Below the pieces are notes generated by a model. That model did no database searches. It had not been told where the DNA came from and saw nothing but the letters and a program-made list of their open reading frames with translations. Of a DNA stretch of 64,000 bases, positions 35,787 through 44,492 are shown in pieces (position 1 is the first letter of the stretch; each line of letters starts with the position of its first letter). A program made the position numbers and the translations under genes. Origin of the DNA: RPQJ01 sp963846885 (GTDB lineage: Bacteria > Pseudomonadota > Gammaproteobacteria > Steroidobacterales > Steroidobacteraceae); assembly GCA_963846885.1 (NCBI GenBank), contig CAWJXS010000023.1, forward strand, positions 186,001 through 250,000, read 5' to 3'.

Positions 35787-36917
35787 ATGCCAAAGCCCAA
35801 GACGAAGCCCCAGCGGACGCCGCCCAAGGTGCCACTCGAGAAAATCCGCGAGCGCATCGACGCGGTCGACGCCCAGCTGCACGGGCTCATCAACGAGCGC
35901 GCCTTGCTGGCGCAGCAGGTCGGGGTCTCGAAGCATGCTGCGGGCCATACCGTCGACTACTACCGCCCGGAGCGCGAATCGCAGGTGCTGCACCTCGCGC
36001 TGAAGCGCAACCAGGAAAAGGGCGCACCCCTGCGCGACGAAGAGGTGCTGCGGCTCTTCCGCGAAATCATGTCGGCCTGCCTCGCGCAGCAGAATGCGCT
36101 CAAGATCGGGTTCCTCGGTCCCGAAGGCACGTTCACCCAGCAGGCGGTGCTCAAGTACTTCGGCCACTCGGTGCGGCCGTTGCCGCTCACTTCCGTCGAA
36201 GAAGTGTTCCACGAGGTCGAATCGGGGGCCGCGGATTTCGGCGTCGTGCCCATCGAGAACTCGACCGAAGGCACGGTCAACAACACCCTCGACATGTTTC
36301 TCAGCTCGCCGCTCAAGATCATCGGCGAGGTCGAACTGCGCATCCACCAGAACCTGATGGGACGCATGACGATGCTCGGCGACATCCGTCGCGTGTGCGG
36401 TCACCCGCAGTCGCTCGCGCAATGCCGCGGCTGGATGCATGAACACATGCCGGGCATCGAGCAGGTTCCCGTCAGCAGCAACGCCGAAGGCGCGCGACGC
36501 GCGCGTGACGAGGACGGCACGGCGGCCATCGCCGGTGCGGCAGCTGCCGAGGTATACAGCCTCAACCTGCTCGTGCCAGAGATCGAGGATCGCCCCGACA
36601 ACACCACGCGCTTCCTGGTCATCGGCCGCAAGGCGGTGAACCCGGGCGAGGCCGACAAGACGACTCTCCTCGTTTCGGCGGCCAAGACCGATGCGCCGGG
36701 CGCGCTTTATCGGCTGCTCGAGCCGCTCGCGGACCACGGCATCAGCCTGACGCGCATCGAGTCGCGCCCCTCGCGCAAGAAGAAGTGGGACTACGTCTTC
36801 TTCATCGACGTCGAGGGCCATGCCGAAACGGAGCCGCTCGCGACGGCGCTTGCCGAGCTCAAGCGTCGCGCGTCGCTGTTCCGCGTGGTCGGCGCGTACC
36901 CCAAGGCGATTCTCTGA
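35787..36917 (+). CDS. pheA: Bifunctional chorismate mutase / prephenate dehydratase (P-protein)
   Basis: It converts chorismate to prephenate and then to phenylpyruvate. Residues about 18-105 are an AroQ-type helical mutase (KIRERIDAVDAQLHGLINERA). Residues about 108-285 are the dehydratase with GPEGTFTQQA, the conserved VPIENSTEGTVN and the catalytic DNTTRFLVIG. Residues about 295-370 are a regulatory ACT domain with GALYRLLEPL and ESRPSRKKKWDYVFFID (key ESRPSRK), so phenylalanine feedback is expected. 376 residues is normal. It sits 28 bp after serA and 16 bp before aroA. Confidence 0.96.
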   Translation: MPKPKTKPQRTPPKVPLEKIRERIDAVDAQLHGLINERALLAQQVGVSKHAAGHTVDYYRPERESQVLHLALKRNQEKGAPLRDEEVLRLFREIMSACLAQQNALKIGFLGPEGTFTQQAVLKYFGHSVRPLPLTSVEEVFHEVESGAADFGVVPIENSTEGTVNNTLDMFLSSPLKIIGEVELRIHQNLMGRMTMLGDIRRVCGHPQSLAQCRGWMHEHMPGIEQVPVSSNAEGARRARDEDGTAAIAGAAAAEVYSLNLLVPEIEDRPDNTTRFLVIGRKAVNPGEADKTTLLVSAAKTDAPGALYRLLEPLADHGISLTRIESRPSRKKKWDYVFFIDVEGHAETEPLATALAELKRRASLFRVVGAYPKAIL

Positions 36918-36933
36918 GCGGCGGCGCGAGACC

Positions 36934-38238
36934 ATGACGAAATTCGTCGTCGCGCCGGCGGCTGGCGTCGCCGGGGCAGTCACCGTTCCCGGGGACAAGT
37001 CCGTCTCCCACCGTGCCGTCATGTTCGGTGCGTTGGCCGAGGGACGCACGCACGTCACCGGGTTCCTCGAAGGCGAGGACTGCCTCTCGACCATGAAGGC
37101 AGTGGCGCACCTGGGCGTCCATGTCGAACGACCGGGCGCCGGCGAAGTCATCGTCGATGGCGTGGGGCTGCATGGGTTGCGCGCGCCCGGCGTGACGCTC
37201 GACATGGGCAATGCCGGCACCGCCATGCGCCTGTTCATGGGATTGCTCAGCGCGCAGCCATTCGACTCGGAGTTGATCGGCGACGAGTCGCTGATGCGCC
37301 GTCCGATGGAGCGTGCCGCCAAGCCACTGCGCGCGATGGGCGCGCGGATCGAAACGCGCGACGGCAAGCCGCCAGTGCGGATCCAGGGCGGCGTGCCGCT
37401 GCACGGCATTCGCTACGAGATGCCGGTCGCCAGCGCGCAGGTTAAATCTGCCGTGCTGCTCGCCGGGCTCTATGCCACGGGCACGACGACGGTCATCGAG
37501 CCCGCCGTGACGCGCGATCACACCGAGCGGATGCTGCAGAGCTTCGGCTGCGAAGTGCGGGCCCGCGACGGCGTCGTGAGCCTCGAGGCGCCGCGTTCCC
37601 TGCAGGCAGCGCCGATCCGAGTGCCAGGCGATATCTCGTCTGCCGCTTTCTTTCTCGTCGCCGCGTGCCTCGGTGCGCAAGCCCCATTCACGATCCGTGA
37701 CGTCGGCGTCAACCCGACACGCACGGGCATTCTCGAAATGCTGGCGCTGATGGGTGCGGACCTGCGGCTGGTGAACCACCGGAGCTGGGGGATGGAACCC
37801 GTCGCGGACATCGAGGTGCGGCCGTCGCAGCTGCACGGTGCGCGCATCCCCGAGCGACTCGTGCCGCTGGCGATCGACGAGTTCCCGGCGCTGTTCGTGG
37901 CAGCGGCGTGCGCCACCGGCGAAACCCTGGTGACGGGCGCCGAGGAACTGCGCGTAAAGGAGAGCGATCGCATCGCGGCCATGGCCCGTGGGTTCGAAGT
38001 GCTGGGTGTGACCCACGAAGTCCTGCCCGACGGCATGCGCATCCAGGGCGGCCAGCCGATCGGCGGGGGCACCATCGACAGCCGGGGCGACCATCGCATC
38101 GCCATGGCGTTCGCCATGGCGAGCCTGCGCGCCACCGCTCCCATCGAGATACTCGACACGGCCAACGTTGCGACGTCCTTCCCGGGCTTTGCCGAACTCG
38201 CCAACTCGGTGGGACTCGACATTGAGGAAAGGGGATAG
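36934..38238 (+). CDS. aroA: 3-phosphoshikimate 1-carboxyvinyltransferase (EPSP synthase)
   Basis: It transfers the enolpyruvyl group of PEP to shikimate 3-phosphate. PGDKSVSHR near residue 19 binds phosphate, GNAGTAMR is the class I substrate motif with Ala in the GNAGT position, and the RVKESDRI and DHRIAMAFA segments complete the active site. 434 residues. ATG 36934 matches the family N-terminus. The TAG stop is part of the next large inverted-repeat element, so the coding tail EERG ends inside a repeat unit. Confidence 0.96.
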   Translation: MTKFVVAPAAGVAGAVTVPGDKSVSHRAVMFGALAEGRTHVTGFLEGEDCLSTMKAVAHLGVHVERPGAGEVIVDGVGLHGLRAPGVTLDMGNAGTAMRLFMGLLSAQPFDSELIGDESLMRRPMERAAKPLRAMGARIETRDGKPPVRIQGGVPLHGIRYEMPVASAQVKSAVLLAGLYATGTTTVIEPAVTRDHTERMLQSFGCEVRARDGVVSLEAPRSLQAAPIRVPGDISSAAFFLVAACLGAQAPFTIRDVGVNPTRTGILEMLALMGADLRLVNHRSWGMEPVADIEVRPSQLHGARIPERLVPLAIDEFPALFVAAACATGETLVTGAEELRVKESDRIAAMARGFEVLGVTHEVLPDGMRIQGGQPIGGGTIDSRGDHRIAMAFAMASLRATAPIEILDTANVATSFPGFAELANSVGLDIEERG

Positions 38239-38410
38239 GGGCTAGGGGATAGGGGATAGTCGGAACAGAGGTTCCGCTCAAGCCGTCGCCGCAGTCTCCG
38301 TGGCAAGCACCGCCCTGCGAAACCCTGAATAATGGCGCCGGTGACAAGTATTCCGCCGCACCTCCGACTAGCCCCTAGCCCCTAGCCCCTAGCCCCTAAC
38401 CCCCATCCCC
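38229..38410. repeat. Large inverted-repeat element 2, aroA-cmk space
   Basis: The left arm (about 38229-38262) is GGGGATA/GGGGCTA units ending TAGTCGGA. The right arm (about 38363-38408) is TCCGACTAGCCCC and further CTAGCCCC/CTAACCCC units. The 100-bp centre has no palindrome. The element runs from the aroA stop codon to the cmk TTG start. Confidence 0.88.
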
Positions 38411-39088
38411 TTGCTCCCCATCATCGCCATCGACGGCCCGAGCGGCTCCGGCAAAGGCACCATCGCCCGCCGGGTCGCCAACACGCTGGGCCTGCATTTG
38501 CTCGACAGCGGGGCGCTGTATCGCCTGGTGGCCCTGGCTGGGGCCCAGCAGGGCGTGGGCCCCGAGGATGCGGAAGGGCACGCCGAGGTCGCCCGCCGGC
38601 TCGAAGTCGAATTCGGAATGGACGAGGCGGGCGAGGAGCGGATCCTGCTGGCCGGCACCGACGTGACCCGGGCAATACGCACGGAAGCAGCGGGTGCCGA
38701 GGCATCCCGGGTGGCTGCGATGCCCCCGGTCCGGTCCGCTCTGCTCGACCGGCAGCACGCTTTTGCGCGCCCGCCGGGCCTCGTCGCCGATGGGCGCGAC
38801 ATGGGGACGGTGGTTTTCCCTGCCGCACCGCTCAAGATCTTCCTGACAGCGAGCGCCGAGGAACGGGCCCGAAGGCGCTATAAGCAGTTGAAAGACAAGG
38901 GACTTACGGTTAATATCGCCGGCCTTTCGCAGGAGATCCGCGAGCGGGATTTGCGCGATTCCAGCCGGTCGGTGGCGCCACTGCGCCCGGCGGCAGACGC
39001 GGTCATCCTCGACTCGACGGGGCTCACCATCGAGCAGGTCGTGGACGAGGTCCTCACGCTCGCACGGAGCCGTCTCCCAGCGGTGTGA
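38411..39088 (+). CDS. cmk: Cytidylate kinase
   Basis: It phosphorylates CMP and dCMP with ATP. The 225-residue protein starts with the P-loop IAIDGPSGSGKGT, and has DSGALYR, the ADGRDMGTVVFP block and the lid region RARRRYKQL. The usable start is TTG at 38411, directly at the edge of element 2, so its ribosome site must lie within the CCCC-rich repeat arm, which has no Shine-Dalgarno match. This suggests either a leader-independent arrangement or that the repeat is a late arrival. rpsA follows 146 bp downstream. Confidence 0.95.
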   Translation: MLPIIAIDGPSGSGKGTIARRVANTLGLHLLDSGALYRLVALAGAQQGVGPEDAEGHAEVARRLEVEFGMDEAGEERILLAGTDVTRAIRTEAAGAEASRVAAMPPVRSALLDRQHAFARPPGLVADGRDMGTVVFPAAPLKIFLTASAEERARRRYKQLKDKGLTVNIAGLSQEIRERDLRDSSRSVAPLRPAADAVILDSTGLTIEQVVDEVLTLARSRLPAV

Positions 39089-39234
39089 TCGTATGCGCGC
39101 CGGCGCCCGCACCAGCGGGACCGGTGCATTTTTGTCGGCGTCAGGCAGGAAGCCAGGCGTCTTTACATCAACCCTGTGCGGGCAGGATGCACGCAAGGCA
39201 AAGGGCCAACGGCCCCTAGGTAGAAGTGAAGAGC

Positions 39235-40908
39235 ATGATCGAAAGTTTTGCCCAGATGTTTGAAGAGAGCCTGGCATCCCAGCGGATTCGCCCGGGCCAG
39301 ATCCTCACCGGACGCGTGATCGAAGTCGGTCCCGACGTCGTCGTGGTGAGCGCAGGACTCAAGTCCGAAGCCGTCATCCCGGTCGCGCAGTTCAAGAACG
39401 AGCGTGGCGAAATCGAAGTCGCCGTGGGTGACGACGTCGAAGTCGCGCTCGACAGCGTCGAAGACGGCTCCGGCGAAACGCGCCTCTCGCGCGAGAAAGC
39501 CAAGCGTGCCCGCACCTGGGAGCGCCTGGAAACCGCGTTCGAGAAGCAGGAGGTCGTCAAGGGCCTCATCAACGGTCGCGTCAAGGGCGGCTTCACCGTC
39601 GAGATCGAGTTCGTCCGTGCGTTCCTTCCGGGTTCGCTCGTCGATGTGCGCCCCGTGCGCGATCCGAGCTACCTCGAAGGCAAGGTCCACGAGTTCAAGA
39701 TCATCAAGCTCGACCAGAAGCGCAACAACGTCGTCGTTTCGCGTCGCGCGGTCGTGGAGCAGGAATACAGCGCCGAGCGTTCGGAGCTGCTCGACAAGCT
39801 GCAGGAAGGCGCCGTCATCAAGGGCGTCGTCAAGAACCTCACCGATTACGGTGCGTTCGTGGACCTCGGCGGCATCGACGGCCTGCTGCACATCACCGAC
39901 ATGGCGTGGAAGCGCGTCAAGCACCCGTCGGAAGTCGTCAACGTGGGCGACGAGATCGAAGTGCGCATCCTCAAGTTCGACCGCGAGCGTCAGCGCGTCA
40001 GCCTCGGCCTGAAGCAGCTGGGCGCGGATCCCTGGCAGAACATCGCACGTCGCTACCCGGCGGGCACGCGTTTGTTCGGCAAGGTCACGAACATTGCCGA
40101 CTACGGCTGCTTCGTCGAGATCGAAGAGGGCGTCGAAGGCCTCGTCCACGTGTCCGAGATGGACTGGACGAACAAGAACGTCAATCCGTCCAAGGTCGTG
40201 CACATCGGTCAGGAGACCGAGGTCATGGTGCTGGACATCGACGAAGAGCGTCGCCGCATCTCGCTCGGCATCAAGCAGTGCCAGCCGAACCCGTGGCGTG
40301 AGTTCGCCGACAACTACAACCGCGGCGACAAGGTCAGCGGCCAGATCCGTTCCATCACCGACTTCGGCCTGTTCATCGGCCTGGCCGGCGGCATCGACGG
40401 CCTGGTGCACCTGTCCGACCTCTCCTGGGACGTCACCGGCGAAGAAGCCGTGCGCGGCTACCAGAAGGGCCAGACGGTCGAGGCAGTCGTCGTCGCGATC
40501 GACCCGGAGCGCGAGCGCATCTCGCTCAGCGTCAAGCAGCTGGCGCAGGACCCGTTCTCGAACTGGATCGCAATGAACCCGAAGGGTTCGATCGTGCGCG
40601 GCATCGTCCGCGAGGTCGAGGCCAAGGGCGCGATCGTCGACCTGGGCGGCGGCATCGACGGCTACCTGCGCGCATCGGAACTCACCCGTGATCGCGTCGA
40701 AGACGCGCGCACGATGCTGAAGGTGGGCGACGAAGTCGAGGCGAAGTTCACCGCGGTGGACCGCAAGGTCCGCACGGTTGCGCTGTCCATCAAGGCGAAG
40801 GACATGGCCGAGGAACACGAAGCGATGCAGAGCTATCGTTCCGACTCCACGACCGGCACCAGCCTTGGTGACCTGCTCAAGGAACAGATCTCGGGCCAGG
40901 ACGAGTAG
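39235..40908 (+). CDS. rpsA: 30S ribosomal protein S1
   Basis: 557 residues with six S1/OB domains (approximately 21-87, 105-171, 192-260, 277-347, 364-434 and 451-520). The last four carry the repeated DYGAFVDLGGIDGLLHITD-type motif (key GAFVDLGG and GLLHITD). It brings mRNA to the 30S subunit. ATG 39235 gives MIESFAQMFEESL, the same length as E. coli S1; GTG 39226 would add three residues. It lies in the classical cmk-rpsA-ihfB order. Confidence 0.97.
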   Translation: MIESFAQMFEESLASQRIRPGQILTGRVIEVGPDVVVVSAGLKSEAVIPVAQFKNERGEIEVAVGDDVEVALDSVEDGSGETRLSREKAKRARTWERLETAFEKQEVVKGLINGRVKGGFTVEIEFVRAFLPGSLVDVRPVRDPSYLEGKVHEFKIIKLDQKRNNVVVSRRAVVEQEYSAERSELLDKLQEGAVIKGVVKNLTDYGAFVDLGGIDGLLHITDMAWKRVKHPSEVVNVGDEIEVRILKFDRERQRVSLGLKQLGADPWQNIARRYPAGTRLFGKVTNIADYGCFVEIEEGVEGLVHVSEMDWTNKNVNPSKVVHIGQETEVMVLDIDEERRRISLGIKQCQPNPWREFADNYNRGDKVSGQIRSITDFGLFIGLAGGIDGLVHLSDLSWDVTGEEAVRGYQKGQTVEAVVVAIDPERERISLSVKQLAQDPFSNWIAMNPKGSIVRGIVREVEAKGAIVDLGGGIDGYLRASELTRDRVEDARTMLKVGDEVEAKFTAVDRKVRTVALSIKAKDMAEEHEAMQSYRSDSTTGTSLGDLLKEQISGQDE

Positions 40909-40920
40909 TACCGCACGGAC

Positions 40921-40946
40921 CCGCGGCGGCCTGACCGCCGCCGCGG
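40921..40946 (+). other. GC-rich hairpin between rpsA and ihfB
   Basis: CCGCGGCGG and CCGCCGCCGCGG flank a short loop 12 bp after the rpsA stop. There is no T run, so it may be an mRNA-stabilising or partial termination structure. Confidence 0.5.
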
Positions 40947-41012
40947 TGTCCCGACGCAGCTTCGACAATGCAAGACGACCGGGGGAGCTTTCGAGTGGAC
41001 GGCGAGCGCAGC

Positions 41013-41360
41013 ATGACGAAGTCCGAGCTCATCGAGCTCATCGCCGCGAAGCAGAGTCATCTGCCGGCGAAGGACGTCGAGCTTGCAGTCAAGCAGATCC
41101 TCGAAATCATGAGCGACGCGCTGGCCCAGGGTCAGCGCATCGAGATCCGCGGCTTCGGCAGCTTCAGCCTGCATTTCCGTCCGCCGCGCCAGGGGCGCAA
41201 TCCCAAGACCGGCGAGACCGTGGCACTGGCCGGCAAGTACGTGCCGCACTTCAAGCCCGGCAAGGACCTGCGTGAGCGGGTCAACGATCCTGACGAAGAG
41301 CAGGACGCCGCGCAGGCACAGCGGCATTTCTCCTCGACGACACCCTCAACCGTCGATTGA
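41013..41360 (+). CDS. ihfB: Integration host factor, beta subunit
   Basis: A DNA-bending HU-family subunit that pairs with IhfA (59507). MTKSELIELIAAKQSHLP and RIEIRGFGSFSLHFRPPRQGRNPKTGE (key GRNPKTGE arm motif) are typical. It has 115 residues; E. coli IhfB has 94. The extra residues are a polar tail (DEEQDAAQAQRHFSSTTPS). ATG 41013 is used, since the longer frame from 40968 has no family resemblance. Confidence 0.95.
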   Translation: MTKSELIELIAAKQSHLPAKDVELAVKQILEIMSDALAQGQRIEIRGFGSFSLHFRPPRQGRNPKTGETVALAGKYVPHFKPGKDLRERVNDPDEEQDAAQAQRHFSSTTPSTVD

Positions 41361-41444
41361 CCACGCCGTCCCGGCGTGGCCCGCGCAGGCGGGTGCTAGA
41401 CTTCGGCTGGTCATGATCCCAGATCCCACCACGGTGTGACCCGC

Positions 41445-41792
41445 ATGCTGCGTCGTGTCGCCTTCGGCATCGTGCTCGCATTCCTGTTCCTGCTCGCGCT
41501 GCTGTTCACGGCGCTGAACCAGCAGAGCTTCGCTGTGGACATCGCGTTCGCCGAGTTCGAGGTCTCGTCCGGCCTGGCATTGCTGATCGCGTTTGCGGCC
41601 GGCTTGCTGGCAGGTGCGTTTGCACGTTCGCGCTGGCTCGCCGAGTTGCTCGCCGAACGCGGCCGGTTGCGGCGGGCGCTGCAGCTCGCCGAACGCCGCC
41701 TGGGCGGTACCCCTCTGAATTCCGTCCCTTCTTCTCCTTCTTTGCCTTCCTCTCCTTCCGCCCCTTCCGCTCCTTCCCCCAATGCCAACTGA
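41445..41792 (+). CDS. lapA: LapA domain protein (LPS assembly regulator A)
   Basis: A small inner-membrane protein with two hydrophobic helices (about 5-27 and 42-64) around the NQQSFAVDIAFAEFEV segment, and a basic cytoplasmic helix. This is the LapA/YciS pattern; its partner LapB follows immediately, overlapping by 11 bases. LapA helps regulate LpxC turnover. The last 24 residues (Ser/Pro-rich) are coded by a pyrimidine repeat tract and look like an added tail. ATG 41445 is preferred to GTG 41436. Confidence 0.85.
   Translation: MLRRVAFGIVLAFLFLLALLFTALNQQSFAVDIAFAEFEVSSGLALLIAFAAGLLAGAFARSRWLAELLAERGRLRRALQLAERRLGGTPLNSVPSSPSLPSSPSAPSAPSPNAN
41726..41781 (+). repeat. CCTTCT/CCTTCC pyrimidine repeat tract in the lapA tail
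   Basis: Almost pure pyrimidine, built on CTTCCT-like 6-9 base words, ending exactly at the lapB ATG. A similar tract lies at 61370-61445. Confidence 0.75.
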
Positions 41793-42978
41793 CGTCCAGC
41801 AGACCTTCTGGTGGACGCTCGCCGGCACGCTGGCCATTGGCTGGGGCATTACCTCGTGGCGGACGCTGGTGCGACGTCGTCGCCGCCTGGTGCGACGTGC
41901 GCGTTACCTGGAGGGCGTGCGCTTCCTGCTCGACGACAAGCCGGATCGCGCGCTCGAAGTCTTCCTGAGCCTGTCGGAGATCGACGACGAAACCGTCGAC
42001 ACCCATTTCGCGCTGGGCAGCCTGTACCGGCGGCGGGGTGAAGTCGATCGCGCGATCCGCGTGCACCAGCACATCGTCGATCGCGCCAGCCTGAGCGCCG
42101 AGACTCGCGACGCAGCGCTCAGCGAACTCGCGCGCGATTATTTTCGCGCCGGGCTCTACGATCGGGCCGAGGAGTTGTTCCTGACCCTTGCCGACAGCGG
42201 CCGCGAACCGGCGCAGGCGCTTTCGCACCTGGTGCGAATCTACGAGATCCAGCACGAATGGCAGCAGGCCGCGAACGCGCACAAGCGGCTTCGCCAGGTG
42301 GGAGTGCCGGAGCAGCCTTCGGCGATCGCGCATTTCTACTGCGAGATGGCAGAGGCTGCCATCGCCGAGAAGGATTACGAACGCGCGATCGGGCATCTCG
42401 AGAGCGCGGCGCGCGAGCAGGCCGACTTCGGCCGCAGCGCCATCCTGCGCGGCGACCTGGCCCTGCGGCAGGGAGATCCGGCGCTGGCGCTGCAGCAGTA
42501 CCGGCGCGTCGTGATGCGCGACTTCCATCTGCTCGCGCTGGTGCTGCCGCGGCTCGCCAACGCTGCGAAGCAATCGGGGCAGGCCCACGAATTCGACGCG
42601 ACGCTCGAGGAACTGGTGCGGCAGGGTGCAGGCAATCCCGCGGAGATCGCCTACGCCGCCATCGTGAGCGGCTATTACGACGACCCGGTGATCCTCGAAT
42701 GCGTGCGCGCCATGCTCACGATCGACAGCGACCTGCGTGACATGACCGCCGCATTCCTGCCGCGCGATGCCGAGCCCACGCGCGAGCAGCTGCACGCGAT
42801 CGCTGGCGCCTTGCGCAACGTCGTGTTGCGCCACGCCCGTTATCGCTGCAGCCAGTGCGGCCTCGACAGCTCGACATTCCTCTGGAACTGCCCGGGATGC
42901 CACGCGTGGGAAACGCTGCGTGGCGTGGCTGCGCTCGAGTTCCTGCCGCGCGCGGCCTTGCCCCGTCCCGCCGCCTGA
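41782..42978 (+). CDS. lapB: LPS assembly protein B (TPR-rubredoxin-like)
   Basis: A 398-residue cytoplasmic protein anchored by an N-terminal helix (about 7-25). Residues about 35-335 are TPR repeats. The C-terminal rubredoxin-like zinc domain has CSQC and CPGC pairs (YRCSQCGLDSSTFLWNCPGC shortened to its Cys pairs). LapB delivers LpxC to FtsH and coordinates LPS synthesis. It follows lapA with an 11-base overlap, as in E. coli. Confidence 0.94.
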   Translation: MPTDVQQTFWWTLAGTLAIGWGITSWRTLVRRRRRLVRRARYLEGVRFLLDDKPDRALEVFLSLSEIDDETVDTHFALGSLYRRRGEVDRAIRVHQHIVDRASLSAETRDAALSELARDYFRAGLYDRAEELFLTLADSGREPAQALSHLVRIYEIQHEWQQAANAHKRLRQVGVPEQPSAIAHFYCEMAEAAIAEKDYERAIGHLESAAREQADFGRSAILRGDLALRQGDPALALQQYRRVVMRDFHLLALVLPRLANAAKQSGQAHEFDATLEELVRQGAGNPAEIAYAAIVSGYYDDPVILECVRAMLTIDSDLRDMTAAFLPRDAEPTREQLHAIAGALRNVVLRHARYRCSQCGLDSSTFLWNCPGCHAWETLRGVAALEFLPRAALPRPAA

Positions 42979-42983
42979 GTTTC

Positions 42984-43003
42984 GCGGCGAAGCCGCAACT
43001 TTT
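42984..43003 (+). terminator. Weak terminator after lapB
   Basis: GCGGC-GAA-GCCGC stem followed by AACTTTTG. It is short, but placed 6 bp after the lapB stop. A second stem ATGCAGC/GCTGCAT (43041-43068) precedes the comEA-like ribosome site. Confidence 0.5.
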
Positions 43004-43083
43004 GCGTCGCGCCTCAACGCGCGTTCATCGCTAATTTGACATGCAGCCGCGGCCTTTCGCCGCTGCATCAAGGAGGCGATCTC

Positions 43084-43434
43084 ATGCACGACCAGAAAAT
43101 CCGGACGCTCGTCCAGTCACTCATCCTGGCGCTCTTGCCCGTCGGTGCGGCGCTTGCCGGCCCGGTCAACCTCAACAGCGCAGACGCAACGACGCTCGCG
43201 AAGGAACTCGATGGCATCGGACCGGCGAAAGCGCAGGCCATCGTCGAGTACCGGCAGAAGAACGGTCCCTTCCGCAGTCCTGAAGACCTGCTGAAGGTCG
43301 ACGGGATCGGCGAAAAAGTGCTGGAACAGAACCGCGGCAACCTGCGCCTGAATGGCACCGGGCCTGCGCCCGCACCGGCCGCAAAGGGGACGCAGAAAGC
43401 GGCCAAGCCGCCAGCGCAACCCGCCAACCGCTGA
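43084..43434 (+). CDS. ComEA-like helix-hairpin-helix exported DNA-binding protein
   Basis: A 116-residue protein with a signal peptide (about 1-25, LALLPVGAALA) followed by a tandem HhH domain: VNLNSADATTLAKELDGIGPAKAQAIVEYR and FRSPEDLLKVDGIGEKVLEQN (key GIGPAKA and GIGEKVL). The tail is Pro/Ala/Lys-rich. ComEA-type proteins bind incoming DNA in the periplasm during transformation; short stand-alone versions in proteobacteria are often named that without proof. A strong AGGAGG (43070-43075) lies nine bases before the ATG. Confidence 0.88.
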   Translation: MHDQKIRTLVQSLILALLPVGAALAGPVNLNSADATTLAKELDGIGPAKAQAIVEYRQKNGPFRSPEDLLKVDGIGEKVLEQNRGNLRLNGTGPAPAPAAKGTQKAAKPPAQPANR

Positions 43435-43568
43435 CAGCCCATGTCCCGAGGCCCGGACGGAATCGTCCGGCGCCTCACTGCGGTCAGGGCGCATGGAGCG
43501 CCCGTTGCGCTATCCAGTATCATGCCCGGCAATCATTTAGCAGTCGCCTGTGGGCGGGGTTGCGCAGC

Positions 43569-44453
43569 ATGAAGATCAAGACGGCAGTGTTTCCCGTGGC
43601 CGGCCGCGGTACGCGGTTTCTTCCGGCCACCAAGGCCAGTCCCAAGGAAATGCTGCCCATTGTCGACAAGCCGCTGATCCAGTACGCAGCCGAGGAAGCC
43701 CTGCGGGCAGGCGCCGACAAGCTGGTGTTCATCACCGGCTCGGCCAAGCGGGCGATCGAAGACCATTTCGACACGGATCACGAGCTCGAGCGCGAGCTCG
43801 AGGCGCAAGGCAAGCAGGACCTGCTCGACGCCGTGCGCGGCATCGTGCCGTCCTACGCCAGCTGCATCTATATCCGGCAGCCGGCTCCGCTGGGCCTGGG
43901 GCACGCGGTGCTGTGTTCCCGCCCCGTCGTCGGCAACGAACCGTTTTTCATTCACCTGGCAGATGATCTCATCGACGCGACAGAGCCTTGCCTCGCGCAA
44001 ATGGCACGCGCCTTCGACACCTGCAAGGGCAGCGTCCTCGGGGTCCAGACCGTCGAGTCCGACCAGACCGACAAGTACGGCATCGTCGCGGCCGAGCCGG
44101 TGAGCGAGCGCCTGTCGCTGGTCAAGCGCATCGTCGAGAAACCGAAGCCTGCGGAGGCGCCGTCGAACCTGGCCGTGGTCGGACGGTACATCCTGACGCC
44201 GGCCGTATACGCAAAGCTGGCCACGATCGGCCGCGGTGCGGGTGGCGAAATCCAGCTGACGGATGGCATCGCCGCGTTGATGGCCGACGAATCCGTTTAC
44301 GCTTATGCATTCGAAGGCAAGCGGTACGATTGCGGCTCGAAGCTCGGTTATCTTGAAGCCACGGTAGAGTTCGGGCTCAAGCACGAGAACCTGGGTGACC
44401 AGTTCGCGAACTACCTTGCGCGCCTGGTCGCCGACCGGTTGCGGAGCAGCTGA
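43569..44453 (+). CDS. galU: UTP-glucose-1-phosphate uridylyltransferase
   Basis: It makes UDP-glucose from UTP and glucose 1-phosphate for polysaccharide and LPS synthesis. VAGRGTRFLPATK with PKEMLPIVDKP is the nucleotide and metal site; VEKPKPAEAPSN and YDCGSKLGYLEA are also family blocks. 294 residues. ATG 43569 gives MKIKTAVFPVAG; ATG 43560 would add three residues. It is followed 39 bp later by gabT. Confidence 0.95.
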   Translation: MKIKTAVFPVAGRGTRFLPATKASPKEMLPIVDKPLIQYAAEEALRAGADKLVFITGSAKRAIEDHFDTDHELERELEAQGKQDLLDAVRGIVPSYASCIYIRQPAPLGLGHAVLCSRPVVGNEPFFIHLADDLIDATEPCLAQMARAFDTCKGSVLGVQTVESDQTDKYGIVAAEPVSERLSLVKRIVEKPKPAEAPSNLAVVGRYILTPAVYAKLATIGRGAGGEIQLTDGIAALMADESVYAYAFEGKRYDCGSKLGYLEATVEFGLKHENLGDQFANYLARLVADRLRSS

Positions 44454-44492
44454 TCGCGCCAGGACGACCGTAGAAGAAGAGGGGAGTTGACG

